Assembly (NCBI RefSeq): GCF_051401765.1 | Contig: NW_027480438.1 | Coordinates: 1,054,001 to 1,118,000, forward strand | Direction: 5' to 3' | Length of the DNA stretch: 64,000 nucleotides | Origin: Calliopsis andreniformis | Taxonomy: Eukaryota > Arthropoda > Insecta > Hymenoptera > Andrenidae | Part shown: positions 54,720 through 64,000 of the stretch, one piece after another | Position numbering within the stretch: the first letter of the stretch is position 1 | How the letters are laid out: each line of letters opens with the position of its first letter | Position numbers and translations under genes: made by a program | The notes under the pieces: generated by a model | The model's input: the letters and a program-made list of their open reading frames with translations, nothing else | What the model was told of the DNA's origin: nothing | Database searches by the model: none

Positions 54720-55144
54720 TCAATCCTCAGTCCTCAATCCTCAATCCTCAAACCTAAATCCTCTACCGTCAGTCCTCGTCCTCAATCCTCAAACCTCAAT
54801 CCCCAATCCTCAATATTCAATCAGCAATACTCAATCTTCAATGCTCAATCCTCCATCCTCAATCCTCAATCCTCATTCCCCAACCCTCAATCCTCATTCC
54901 TCAAAGCTCAATCCTCAACCCTCAGTACTCATACTCAATTCTCAATTCTTAATCCTCAATCCTCAATCCTCAATCTTCAATCCTCAATAATCAATCTCCA
55001 ATCCTCAATACTCTATCCTCGATCCTCAATCCTCAGGCATCCATACTCAATCTTCAATACTCAATCCTCAATCCTCAATCCTCAATCCTCAATCCTCAAA
55101 CCTCAATCCTCAATCCTCAATATTCAATCATCAATACTCAATCT

Positions 55145-55254
55145 TCAATCCTCAATCCTCAATCCTCAATCCTCAATCCTCAATCCTCAATCCTCAATCC
55201 TCAATCCTCAATCCTCAATCCTCAATCCTCAATCCTCAATCCTCAATCCTCAAT
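55145..55254 (+). repeat. Pure TCAATCC run, 110 bases
   Basis: About 15.7 perfect units, the longest uninterrupted run noticed in the window, followed by a lone B mark. Confidence 0.9.
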
Positions 55255-55280
55255 TCTCAATCCTCAATCCTCTGTCCTCA

Positions 55281-55318
55281 GTCGTCGAATCTCAATCCCC
55301 GACGCTTAGCACTCATCC
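55281..55318 (+). repeat. Lone B mark
   Basis: Preceded by the longest pure run I found and the private variant ctctgtcctca. Confidence 0.87.
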
Positions 55319-56399
55319 TCAATCCTCAGTCCTCAATCCTCAATCCTCAAACCTAAATCCTCTACCGTCAGTCCTCGTCCTCAATCCTCAAACCTCAATC
55401 CTCAATCCTCAATATTCAATCATCAATACTCAATCTTCAATCCTCAATCCTGAATCCTCAATCCTCAATCCTCAATCCTCAATCCTCAATATTCAATCAT
55501 CAATACTCAATCTTCAACCCTCAATCTTCAGTCCTCAATACTCAATCTTCAATCTTCAATCCTCAATCCTCAATCCTCAATCCTCAATCCTCAATCTTCA
55601 ATCCTCAACACTCAATCTTCAATCCTCAATCCTCAATCCTCAATCCTCAATCCTCATTCTTCAATCCTCAATACCCAATCCTCAATCTTCAATCCTCAAT
55701 CCTCAATCCTCAATCCCAATTCCTCAATCCTCATTCTTCAATCCTCAATACCCAATCCTCAATTTCAATCCTCAATCCTCAATCCTCATTTCTCAATCCT
55801 TAATCCTCAACCCTCAGCCCTCATCCTCCATCCTCAGTACTCAATCCTCTATCCTCAATCTTCAATCCTCAATACCCAATCTTCAATCCTCATTCCTCAA
55901 TCCTCAATCCTCAGTCCTCAATCTTCAATCCTCAATACTCAATCTGCAACCCTCAATCCTCAAACCTCAATCCTCAATCCTCATTCCTCAATCCTCAATA
56001 CCCAATCCTCAATCCTCAGTACTCAATCCTCAATCCTCAATCCTCAATCTTCAACCCTTAATCCTCAATCCTCAATACTCAATCCTCAATCTTCAATCCT
56101 CAATACTCAATCTTCAATCCTCAATCCTCAATCCTCAATCCTCAATATTCAATCATCAATACTCAATCTTCAATCCTCATTCCTCAATCCCAAATTCTCA
56201 ATCCTCAATCCTCAATCCTCAATCCTCAGTCCTCATACTCAATTCTCAATTCTCAATCCTCAATCCTCAATCCTCAATCTTCAATCCTCAATAATCAATC
56301 TCCAATCCTCAATCCTCAATCCTCGATCCTCAATCCTCAGGCATCAATACTCAATCTTCAATACTCAATCCTCAATCCTCAATCCTCAATCCTCAATCT

Positions 56400-56488
56400 T
56401 CAATCCTCAATCCTCAATCCTCAATCCTCAATCCTCAATCCTCAATCCTCAATCCTCAATCCTCAATCCTCAATCCTCAATCCTCAAT
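56400..56488 (+). repeat. Pure TCAATCC run, 89 bases
   Basis: About 12.7 perfect units, the same length as its partner at 26,297. Confidence 0.9.
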
Positions 56489-56514
56489 TCTCAATCCTCA
56501 ATCCTCAGTCCTCA

Positions 56515-56552
56515 GTCGTCGAATCTCAATCCCTGACGCTTAGCACTCATCC
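56515..56552 (+). repeat. Lone B mark with a lost CpG
   Basis: It reads ccctgacgcttagc instead of ccccgacgcttagc, a C to T change at a CpG. Preceded by a pure run. Confidence 0.87.
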
Positions 56553-57306
56553 TCAATTCTCAGTCCTCAATCCTCAATCCTCAAACCTAAATCCTCTGCC
56601 GTCAGTCCTCGTCCTCAATCCTCAAACCTCAATCCTCAATCCTCAATATTCAATCATCAATACTCGATCTTCAATCCTCAATACTCAATCCTCAATCCTC
56701 AATCCTCAATCCTCAATCCTCAATCCTCAATATTCAATCATCAATACTCAATCTTCAACCCTCAATCTTCAATCCTCAATACTCAATCTTCAATCCTCAA
56801 TCCTCAATCCTCAATCCTCAATCCTCAATCCTCAGGCATCAATACTCAATCTACAATATTCAATCCTCAATCCTTAATCCTCAATCCACAATCCTCTACC
56901 TTCAATACTCAATACTCAATCTTCAATCTTGAATCCTCAATCGTCAATCCTCAATCCGCAATATTCAGTCCTCAATACTCAACCTTCAATCATCAATCCT
57001 CAATCCTCAATTCTCAGTCGTCAATCCTCAGTCATCAATCCTCAATCTTCAATACTCAATCGTCAATCCTTAGTCCTCAATCCTCAATCCTCAATCCTCG
57101 TTCCTCAAACCTCAATCCTCAACCCTCAGTCTTCATCCTCAATCCTCAAACCTCAATACTCAATCCTCAATATTCAATCATCAATACTCAATCTTCAATC
57201 CCCAATCCTCAAACCTCAATCCTCAATCCTCATTCTTCAATCCTAAATACCCAATCCTTAATCTGCAATCCTCAATCCTCAATCCTCAATTCTCAATCCT
57301 CAATTA

Positions 57307-58190
57307 TTAATCCTCAGACCTCAAACATCAATATTCAACCCTCAGTCCTCGTCCTCAATCCACAACACTCAATCCTCAGTCCTCAATATTCAATCATAAA
57401 TATTCAATCTTCAATCCTCAATCCTCAATCCTCAATCCTCAATCCTCAATCCTCAATATTCAACCCTGAATCCTCAATCCTCAATACTCAATCCTCAATC
57501 TTCAATGCTCAATACTCAATCTTCAATCCTCAATCCTCAATCGCCAATCCTCATTCCTCAATTTTCAATCCTCAACACTCAATCTTCAATCCTCAATCCT
57601 CAATCCTCAATCCTCAATCCTCATTCTTCAATCCTCAATACCCAATCCTCAATCTTCAATCCTCAATCCTCAATCCTCAATCCTAATTCCTCAATCCGCA
57701 TTCTTCAATCCTAAATACCCAATCCTCAATTTCAATCCTCAATCCTCAATCCTCATTTCTCAATCCTCAATCCTCAACCCTCAGCCCTCATCCTCCATCC
57801 TCAGTACTCAATCCTCTATCCTCAATCTTCAATCCTCAATACTCAATCTTCAATCCTCATTCCTCAATCCTCAATCCTCAATCTTCAATCCTCAAACATC
57901 TATCCTCAATTCTCAATCCTCAATCCTCAGTCCTCAGTCGTCGAACATCAATCCCCGACCCTTAGCACTCATCCTCAATCCTCATCCCTCAATCCACAAT
58001 CCTCAACCTTCAATACTCAATAATCAATCTCCAATCCTAGATCCTCAATCCTCAATCCTCAATCCTCATTCCTCAATCCTCAATACCCAATCCTCAATCT
58101 TCAATCCTCAAACATCAATCCTCAATTCTCAATCCTCACTCCTCAGTCCTCAGTCGTCGAATCTCAATCCCCGACGCTTAGCACGCATCC
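57307..58190 (+). repeat. A-C-B module 8
   Basis: A at 57,307, preceded by the private variant caattattaatcc, C at 57,937, B at 58,153: spacings 630 and 216. Confidence 0.88.
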
Positions 58191-59337
58191 TCAATCCTCA
58201 GTCCTCAAGCCTCAATCCTCGAACCTAAATCCTCTACCGTCAGTCCTCGTCCTCAATCCTCAAACCTCAATCCCCAATCCTGAATATTCAATCAGCAATA
58301 CTCAATCTTCAATCCTCAATCCTCAATCCTCAATCCTAAATCCTCAATATTCAATCATCAATACTCAATCTTCAACCCTCAATCTTCAATCCTCAATACT
58401 CAATCTTCCATCCTCAATCCTCAATCCTCACTCCCCAATCCTCAATCCTCAGGCATCAATACTCAATCTACAATATTCAATCCTCAATCCTTAATCCTCA
58501 ATCCACAATCCTCAACCTTCAATACTCAATACTCAATCTTCAATCCTCAATCCTCAATCCTCAATCCTCAATCCTCAATCCTCAATCCGCAATATTCAAT
58601 CCTCAATACTCAATCTTCAATCATCAATCCTCAATCCTCAATTCTCAGTCGTCAATCCTCAGTCATCAATCCTCAATCTTCAATACTCAATCGTCAATCC
58701 TCAGTCCTCAATCCTCAATCCTCAATCCTCGTTCCTCAAACCTCAATCCTCAACCCTCAGTCTTCATCCTCAATCCTCAAACCTCAATCCTCAATCCTCA
58801 ATCCTCAATCTTCAATCCTGAATCCTCAATCCTCAATACTCAATCCTCCATCTTCAATCCTGAATACTCAATCTTCAATCCTCAATCCTCAATCGTCAAT
58901 CCTCAATCCTCAATTTTCAATCCTCAACACTCAATCTTCAATCCTCAATCCTCAATCCTCAATCCTCAATCCTCATTCTTCAATCCTCAATACCCAATCA
59001 TCAATCTTCAATCCTCAATCCTCAACCCTCAATCCTAATTCCTCAATCCTCATTCTTCAATCCTCAATACCCAATCCTCAATTTCAATCCTCAATCCTCC
59101 ATCCTCATTTCCCAATCCTCAATCCTCAACCCTCAGCCCTCATCCTCCATCCTCAGTACTCAATCCTCTATCCTCAATCTTCAATCCTCAATACTCAATC
59201 TTCAATCCTCATTCCTCAATCCTCAATCCTCAATCCTCAATCTTCAATCCTCAGTCCTCAATCCTCAATTCTCAGTCGTCAATCCTCAGTCATCAATCCT
59301 CAATCCTCAATTCTCAATCCTCAATCCTGAGTCCTCA

Positions 59338-59375
59338 GTCGTCGAACATCAATCCCCGACCCTTAGCACTCATCC
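59338..59375 (+). repeat. C mark, second context
   Basis: Preceded by the private variant cctgagtcctca. It lies 1,185 bases after the B mark of module 8. Confidence 0.85.
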
Positions 59376-59756
59376 TCAATCCTCATCCCTCAATCCTCAA
59401 TCCTCAAACCTAAATCCTCTACCGTCAGTCCTCGTCCTCAATCCTCAAACCTCAATCCTCAATCCTCAATATTCAATCATCAATTCTCAATCTTCAATCC
59501 TCAATCCTCAATCCTAAATCCTCAATCCTCAATCATCAATACTCAATCTTTAACCCTCAATCTTCAATCCTCAATACTCAATCTTCAATCCTCAATCCTC
59601 AATCCTCAATCCTCAATCCTCAATCCTCAATATTCAATCCTCAATACTCAATCTTCAATACTCAATCCTCAATCCTCAATATTCAATCCTCAATACTCAA
59701 TCTTCAATCATCAATACTCAATCTTCAACCCTCAATCTTCAATCCTCAATACTCAA

Positions 59757-60326
59757 TCCTCAATCCTCAATATTCAACCCTCAGCCCCCATCCTCCATCC
59801 TCAATACTCAATCCTCAATACCCAATCTTCAATCCTCAATTCTCAATCTTCGATCCTCGATCCTCAATCCTCAATATTCAATCCTCAATACTCAATCTTC
59901 AATCATCAATCCTCAATCCCCAATTCTCGGTCGTCAATCCTCAGTCATCAATCCTCAATCTTCAATACTCAATCGTCAATCCTTAGTCCTCAATCCTCAA
60001 TCCTCAATCCTCGTTCCTCAAACCTCAATCCTCAATCCTCAATATTCAATCATCCATACTCAATCTTCAATCCTCAATCCTCAATCCTCAATCCTCAATC
60101 CTCAATCCTCATTCCTCAAAATTCAATCATCAATACTCAATCTTCAACCCTCAATCTTCAATCCTCAATACTCAATCTTCAATCCTGAATCCTCAATCCT
60201 CAATCCTCAATCCTCAATCCTCAGGCATCAATACTCAATCTACAATATTCAATCCTCAATCCTTAACCCTCAATCGACAATCCTCAAGCTTCAATACTCA
60301 ATACTGAATCTTCAATCCTCAATCCT
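59757..60326 (+). repeat. Satellite spacer between the two 2.6 kb copies
   Basis: About 570 bases of the same satellite, following the pattern after the second-context C marks elsewhere (compare 28,100-28,420 and 37,970-38,520): cagcccccatcctcc, cgatcctcgatcctc, tcggtcgtc (cagtcgtc in the other copies), then an aggcatcaatactcaatct box. It holds no gene and no foreign sequence. Confidence 0.75.
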
Positions 60327-60486
60327 CAATCCTCAATACTCAATCCTCAATATTCAATCATCAATACTCAATCTTCAATCCGCAATCCTCAAACCTCAAT
60401 CCTCAATCCTCATTCTTCAATCCTAAATACCCAATCCTTAATCTGCAATCCTCAATCCTCAATCCTCAATTCTCAATCCTCAATCC

Positions 60487-61370
60487 TTAATCCTCAGACC
60501 TCAAACATCAATATTCAACCCTCAGTCCTCGTCCTCAATCCACAACACTCAATCCTCAGTCCTCAATATTCAATCATAAATATTCAATCTTCAATCCTCA
60601 ATCCTCAATCCTCAATCCTCAATCCTCAATCCTCAATATTCAACCCTGAATCCTCAATCCTCAATACTCAATCCTCAATCTTCAATGCTCAATACTCAAT
60701 CTTCAATCCTCAATCCTCAATCGCCGATCCTCAATCCTCAATTTTCAATCCTCAACACTCAATCTTCAATCCTCAATCCTCAATCCTCAATCCTCAATCC
60801 TCATTCTTCAATCCTCAATACCCAATCCTCAATCTTCAATCCTCAATCCTCAATCCTCAATCCTAATTCCTCAATCCGCATTCTTCAATCCTAAATACCC
60901 AATCCTCAATTTCAATCCTCAATCCTCAATCCTCATTTCTCAATCCTCAATCCTCAACCCTCAGCCCTCATCCTCCATCCTCAGTACTCAATCCTCTTTC
61001 CTCAATCTTCAATCCTCAATACTCAATCTTCAATCCTCATTCCTCAATCCTCAATCCTCAATCTTCAATCCTCAAACATCTATCCTCAATTCTCAATCCT
61101 CAATCCTCAGTCCTCAGTCGTCGAACATCAATCCCCGACCCTTAGCACTCATCCTCAATCCTCATCCCTCAATCCACAATCCTCAACCTTCAATACTCAA
61201 TAATCAATCTCCAATCCTAGATCCTCAATCCTCAATCCTCAATCCTCATTCCTCAATCCTCAATACCCAATCCTCAATCTTCAATCCTCAAACATCAATC
61301 CTCAATTCTCAATCCTCACTCCTCAGTCCTCAGTCGTCGAATCTCAATCCCCGACGCTTAGCACGCATCC
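60487..61370 (+). repeat. A-C-B module 9
   Basis: A at 60,487, C at 61,117, B at 61,333: spacings 630 and 216. It lies exactly 3,180 bases after module 8. Confidence 0.88.
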
Positions 61371-62517
61371 TCAATCCTCAGTCCTCAAGCCTCAATCCTC
61401 GAACCTAAATCCTCTACCGTCAGTCCTCGTCCTCAATCCTCAAACCTCAATCCCCAATCCTGAATATTCAATCAGCAATACTCAATCTTCAATCCTCAAT
61501 CCTCAATCCTCAATCCTAAATCCTCAATATTCAATCATCAATACTCAATCTTCAACCCTCAATCTTCAATCCTCAATACTCAATCTTCCATCCTCAATCC
61601 TCAATCCTCACTCCCCAATCCTCAATCCTCAGGCATCAATACTCAATCTACAATATTCAATCCTCAATCCTTAATCCTCAATCCACAATCCTCAACCTTC
61701 AATACTCAATACTCAATCTTCAATCCTCAATCCTCAATCCTCAATCCTCAATCCTCAATCCTCAATCCGCAATATTCAATCCTCAATACTCAATCTTCAA
61801 TCATCAATCCTCAATCCTCAATTCTCAGTCGTCAATCCTCAGTCATCAATCCTCAATCTTCAATACTCAATCGTCAATCCTCAGTCCTCAATCCTCAATC
61901 CTCAATCCTCGTTCCTCAAACCTCAATCCTCAACCCTCAGTCTTCATCCTCAATCCTCAAACCTCAATCCTCAATCCTCAATCCTCAATCTTCAATCCTG
62001 AATCCTCAATCCTCAATACTCAATCCTCCATCTTCAATCCTCAATACTCAATCTTCAATCCTCAATCCTCAATCGTCAATCCTCAATCCTCAATTTTCAA
62101 TCCTCAACACTCAATCTTCAATCCTCAATCCTCAATCCTCAATCCTCAATCCTCATTCTTCAATCCTCAATACCCAATCATCAATCTTCAATCCTCAATC
62201 CTCAACCCTCAATCCTAATTCCTCAATCCTCATTCTTCAATCCTCAATACCCAATCCTCAATTTCAATCCTCAATCCTCAATCCTCATTTCCCAATCCTC
62301 AATCCTCAACCCTCAGCCCTCATCCTCCATCCTCAGTACTCAATCCTCTATCCTCAATCTTCAATCCTCAATACTCAATCTTCAATCCTCATTCCTCAAT
62401 CCTCAATCCTCAATCCTCAATCTTCAATCCTCAGTCCTCAATCCTCAATTCTCAGTCGTCAATCCTCAGTCATCAATCCTCAATCCTCAATTCTCAATCC
62501 TCAATCCTCAGTCCTCA

Positions 62518-62555
62518 GTCGTCGAACATCAATCCCCGACCCTTAGCACTCATCC
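62518..62555 (+). repeat. C mark, second context
   Basis: Copy of the mark at 59,338, 3,180 bases on, and 1,185 bases after the B mark of module 9. Confidence 0.85.
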
Positions 62556-62936
62556 TCAATCCTCATCCCTCAATCCTCAATCCTCAAACCTAAATCCTCT
62601 ACCGTCAGTCCTCGTCCTCAATCCTCAAACCTCAATCCTCAATCCTCAATATTCAATCATCAATTCTCAATCTTCAATCCTCAATCCTCAATCCTAAATC
62701 CTCAATCCTCAATCATCAATACTCAATCTTTAACCCTCAATCTTCAATCCTCAATACTCAATCTTCAATCCTCAATCCTCAATCCTCAATCCTCAATCCT
62801 CAATCCTCAATATTCAATCCTCAATACTCAATCTACAATACTCAATCCTCAATCCTCAATATTCAATCCTCAATACTCAATCTTCAATCATCAATACTCA
62901 ATCTTCAACCCTCAATCTTCAATCCTCAATACTCAA

Positions 62937-63137
62937 TCTTCAATCCTCATTTCTCAATCCCCAATTCTCAATCCTCAATCCTCAATCCTCAATCCTCAGT
63001 CCTCATACTCAATTCTCAATTCTCAATCCTCAATCATCAATCCTCAATCCTAAATCCTCAATCCTCAATCATCAATACTCAATCTTTAACCCTCAATCTT
63101 CAATCCTCAATACTCAATCTTCAATCCTCAATCCTCA
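62937..63137 (+). repeat. Short mosaic junction
   Basis: Two pieces from different places are joined here. 62,937-63,045 follows the catttctcaatccccaattc segment also found at 63,303 and 48,225. 63,046-63,120 repeats 62,690-62,765, recognised by ctaaatcctcaatcctc followed by ctcaatctttaaccc. After this the sequence enters the 48 kb-type copy at a ctcagtactc stretch. Confidence 0.75.
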
Positions 63138-63525
63138 ATCCTCAGTACTCAATCCTCAATCCTCAATCCTCAATCTTCAACACTGAATCCTCAATCCTCA
63201 ATACTCAATCCTCAATCTTCAATCCTCAATACTCAATCTTCAATCCTCAATCCTCAATCCTCAATCCTCAATATTCAATCATCAATACTCAATCTACAAT
63301 CCTCATTTCTCAATCCCCAATTCTCAATCCTCAATCCTCAATCCTCAATCCTCAGTCCTCATACTCAATTCTCAATTCTCAATCCTCAATCATCAATCCT
63401 CAATCTTCAATCCTCAATAATCAATCTCCAATCCTCAATCCTCAATCCTCGATCCTCAATCCTCAGGCATCAATACTCAATCTTCAATACTCAATCCTCA
63501 ATCCTCAATCCTCAATCCTCAATCT

Positions 63526-63621
63526 TCAATCCTCAATCCTCAATCCTCAATCCTCAATCCTCAATCCTCAATCCTCAATCCTCAATCCTCAATCCTCAAT
63601 CCTCAATCCTCAATCCTCAAT
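63526..63621 (+). repeat. Pure TCAATCC run, 96 bases
   Basis: About 13.7 perfect units with the same borders, followed by a lone B mark. Confidence 0.9.
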
Positions 63622-63647
63622 TCTCAATCCTCAATCATCAGTCCTCA

Positions 63648-63685
63648 GTCGTCGAATCTCAATCCCCGACGCTTAGCACTCATCC
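63648..63685 (+). repeat. Lone B mark
   Basis: Same arrangement as at 48,575, with the aatcatcagtcc variant and a pure run before it. Confidence 0.87.
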
Positions 63686-64000
63686 TCAATCCTCAGTCCT
63701 CAATCCTCAATCCTCAAACCTAAATCCTCTGCCGTCAGTCCTCGTCCTCAATCCTCAAACCTCAATCCTCAATCCTCAATATTCAATCATCAATACTCGA
63801 TCTTCAATCCTCAATCCTCAATCCTCAATCCTCAATCCTCAATCCTCAATCCTCAATCCTCAATATTCAATCATCAATACTCAATCTTCAACCCTCAATC
63901 TTCAATCCTCAATACTCAATCTTCAATCCTCAATCATCAATCCTCAATCCTCAATCCTCAATCCTCAGGCATCAATACTCAATCTACAATATTCAATCCT

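Larger units (their letters stand above)
50374..54850 (+). repeat. 4.5 kb tandem HOR, copy 2
   Basis: Second copy of 46,051-50,390, longer by a 139-base internal duplication at 52,507-52,784. Marks are lone B at 51,329 and 53,030, A at 53,836, C at 54,466 and B at 54,682. The 8-base unit recurs at 52,112. It ends near 54,850, where the sequence turns into the 24,741-type continuation. Confidence 0.85.
52010..57774 (+). repeat. 5.5 kb compound HOR block, copy 2
   Basis: Partner of 22,215-27,678. It contains both halves of the internal duplication: the pure run plus lone B mark at 53,030 and again at 56,515, and A marks at 53,836 and 57,307, about 3.47 kb apart. It lacks the 153-base deletion seen at 24,180. 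At 56,531 the B mark reads ccctgacg, losing one CpG. Confidence 0.8.
57147..59756 (+). repeat. 2.6 kb direct repeat, copy 1 (3,180-base offset)
   Basis: It matches 60,327-62,936 at a fixed offset of 3,180. Marks are A at 57,307, C at 57,937, B at 58,153 and a second C at 59,338. Both copies share the variants catttcccaatcc, ctcactccccaatcc and ctcgaacctaaatcc, which are rare elsewhere. Private differences seen include tgaatactc at 58,861 and cctgagtcc near 59,328. Confidence 0.88.
60327..62936 (+). repeat. 2.6 kb direct repeat, copy 2 (3,180-base offset)
   Basis: Second copy of 57,147-59,756, with A, C, B and C marks at 60,487, 61,117, 61,333 and 62,518. It ends near 62,936, where the sequence turns from the cagccccc continuation to catttctcaatcccc. 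Confidence 0.88.
1..64000 (+). repeat. 7-bp satellite array, unit TCAATCC
   Basis: Every line of the window is made of the heptamer TCAATCC and its one- or two-base variants (TCAATCT, TCAATAC, TCAGTCC, TCAACCC, TCATTCC, CCAATCC). The array continues through both ends of the window. All units have the same orientation, and GGATTGA is never seen on the + strand. The + strand is C-rich and nearly G-free. Occasional 6-base units (aatttc, aacact, tcatcc, tcgtcc) and rare 8-base units recur at fixed places in the longer repeats. No gene, RNA gene or mobile element interrupts it. Long homogeneous satellites of this kind are typical of eukaryotic heterochromatin; the species and chromosomal position are not shown by the sequence. 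Confidence 0.98.
63138..64000 (+). repeat. Copy of the 48.06 kb and 52.38 kb segments
   Basis: It follows 48,062 onward at offset 15,080 then 15,073, and 52,379 onward at offset about 10,764 then 10,618. The pure run and the lone B mark at 63,648 are in the expected order. It has the single version of the 139-base segment, so it resembles the 48 kb copy. It runs off the right end. Confidence 0.82.

Noticed and set aside
143..60894. About 40 + strand open frames of 69-473 codons with NPQSSIL repeats, considered as genes
   Set aside because: All are translations of the 7-base satellite. Starts come from the caatgct, tcatgaat or tcatgaatatt variants, stops from taaatac, ttaatcc or ctgaatcc variants. 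Overlapping frames give the same peptide, 6-base units shift the frames, and there are no domains, introns, promoters or ribosome sites.
1..64000. CRISPR array
   Set aside because: The unit is 7 bases with no unique spacers; repeats of longer period are variants of the same unit, and no cas gene is present.
1..64000. Bacterial heptamer repeats (such as the short tandem repeats of cyanobacteria)
   Set aside because: Those are short runs between genes. An uninterrupted 64 kb with multi-kb HORs does not fit, although the species cannot be excluded from the sequence alone.
1..64000. Active telomere
   Set aside because: The C-rich strand and constant direction are suggestive, but the high variant content, multi-kb HORs and lack of a terminal pure tract are not those of a telomerase-made tract.
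1..64000. Promoters, terminators, tRNA or rRNA genes
   Set aside because: The G-poor + strand cannot form G-C stems with itself, and no TATA context or RNA gene consensus was seen; AATATT and similar stretches are satellite variants found in many copies.

Overview
The whole 64 kb is one uninterrupted tandem array of a 7-base unit, TCAATCC on the + strand (read on the - strand as GGATTGA or TTGAGGA). I found no credible protein-coding gene, tRNA, rRNA, CRISPR array, insertion sequence or single-copy stretch. The + strand is almost free of G (the unit has A2, T2, C3, G0). All units face the same way; I saw no inverted segment. A satellite this long, with higher-order structure and no genes, fits eukaryotic heterochromatin (centromeric, pericentromeric, subtelomeric or sex-chromosome satellite) far better than a bacterial or viral genome. 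The sequence does not identify the species, and I do not recognise the unit as a named satellite.

The array is not uniform. Substituted units and occasional 6- or 8-base units form landmarks that recur at fixed spacings, so longer higher-order repeats (HORs) can be traced by eye. Three landmarks are most useful. A is the cagacctcaaacatcaatat stretch. C is gtcgtcgaacatcaat followed by ccccgacccttagc. B is gtcgtcgaatctcaat followed by ccccgacgcttagc. B and C hold most of the G and CpG in the window. A, C and B occur together as a module, usually with exactly 630 and 216 bases between their starts, nine times. C also occurs nine times in a second context, and B ten times alone, often just after the purest runs of the 7-mer.

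Layout: 1-2,651 is repeated at 4,332-6,982. A block of about 9 kb at 1,550-10,760 is repeated at 13,610-22,611. The segment 10,745 to about 20,500 is repeated at 29,427 to about 39,680. The segment 22,215-27,678, which itself contains a 2.2 kb duplication, is repeated at 52,010-57,774. 38,641-45,120 holds three tandem copies of a 2.2-2.4 kb unit. 44,590-46,072 is a displaced copy of 8,690-10,171. 46,051-54,850 is a tandem pair of 4.3-4.5 kb. 57,147-62,936 is a pair of 2.6 kb copies 3,180 bases apart. 62,937-64,000 is a junction followed by a further copy of the 48 kb and 52 kb segments. The pattern points to repeated unequal exchange or replication-linked copying, with deletions of near-whole numbers of units.

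The many + strand open frames encode only variants of the heptapeptide SILNPQS. This follows from the unit: 7 is not divisible by 3, so 21 bases give the same seven residues in all three + frames, while the - strand has a TGA every 21 bases in every frame. I treat none of them as genes. All block boundaries come from reading landmarks by eye and carry an uncertainty of about 10-50 bases, because short matches occur everywhere in the array.
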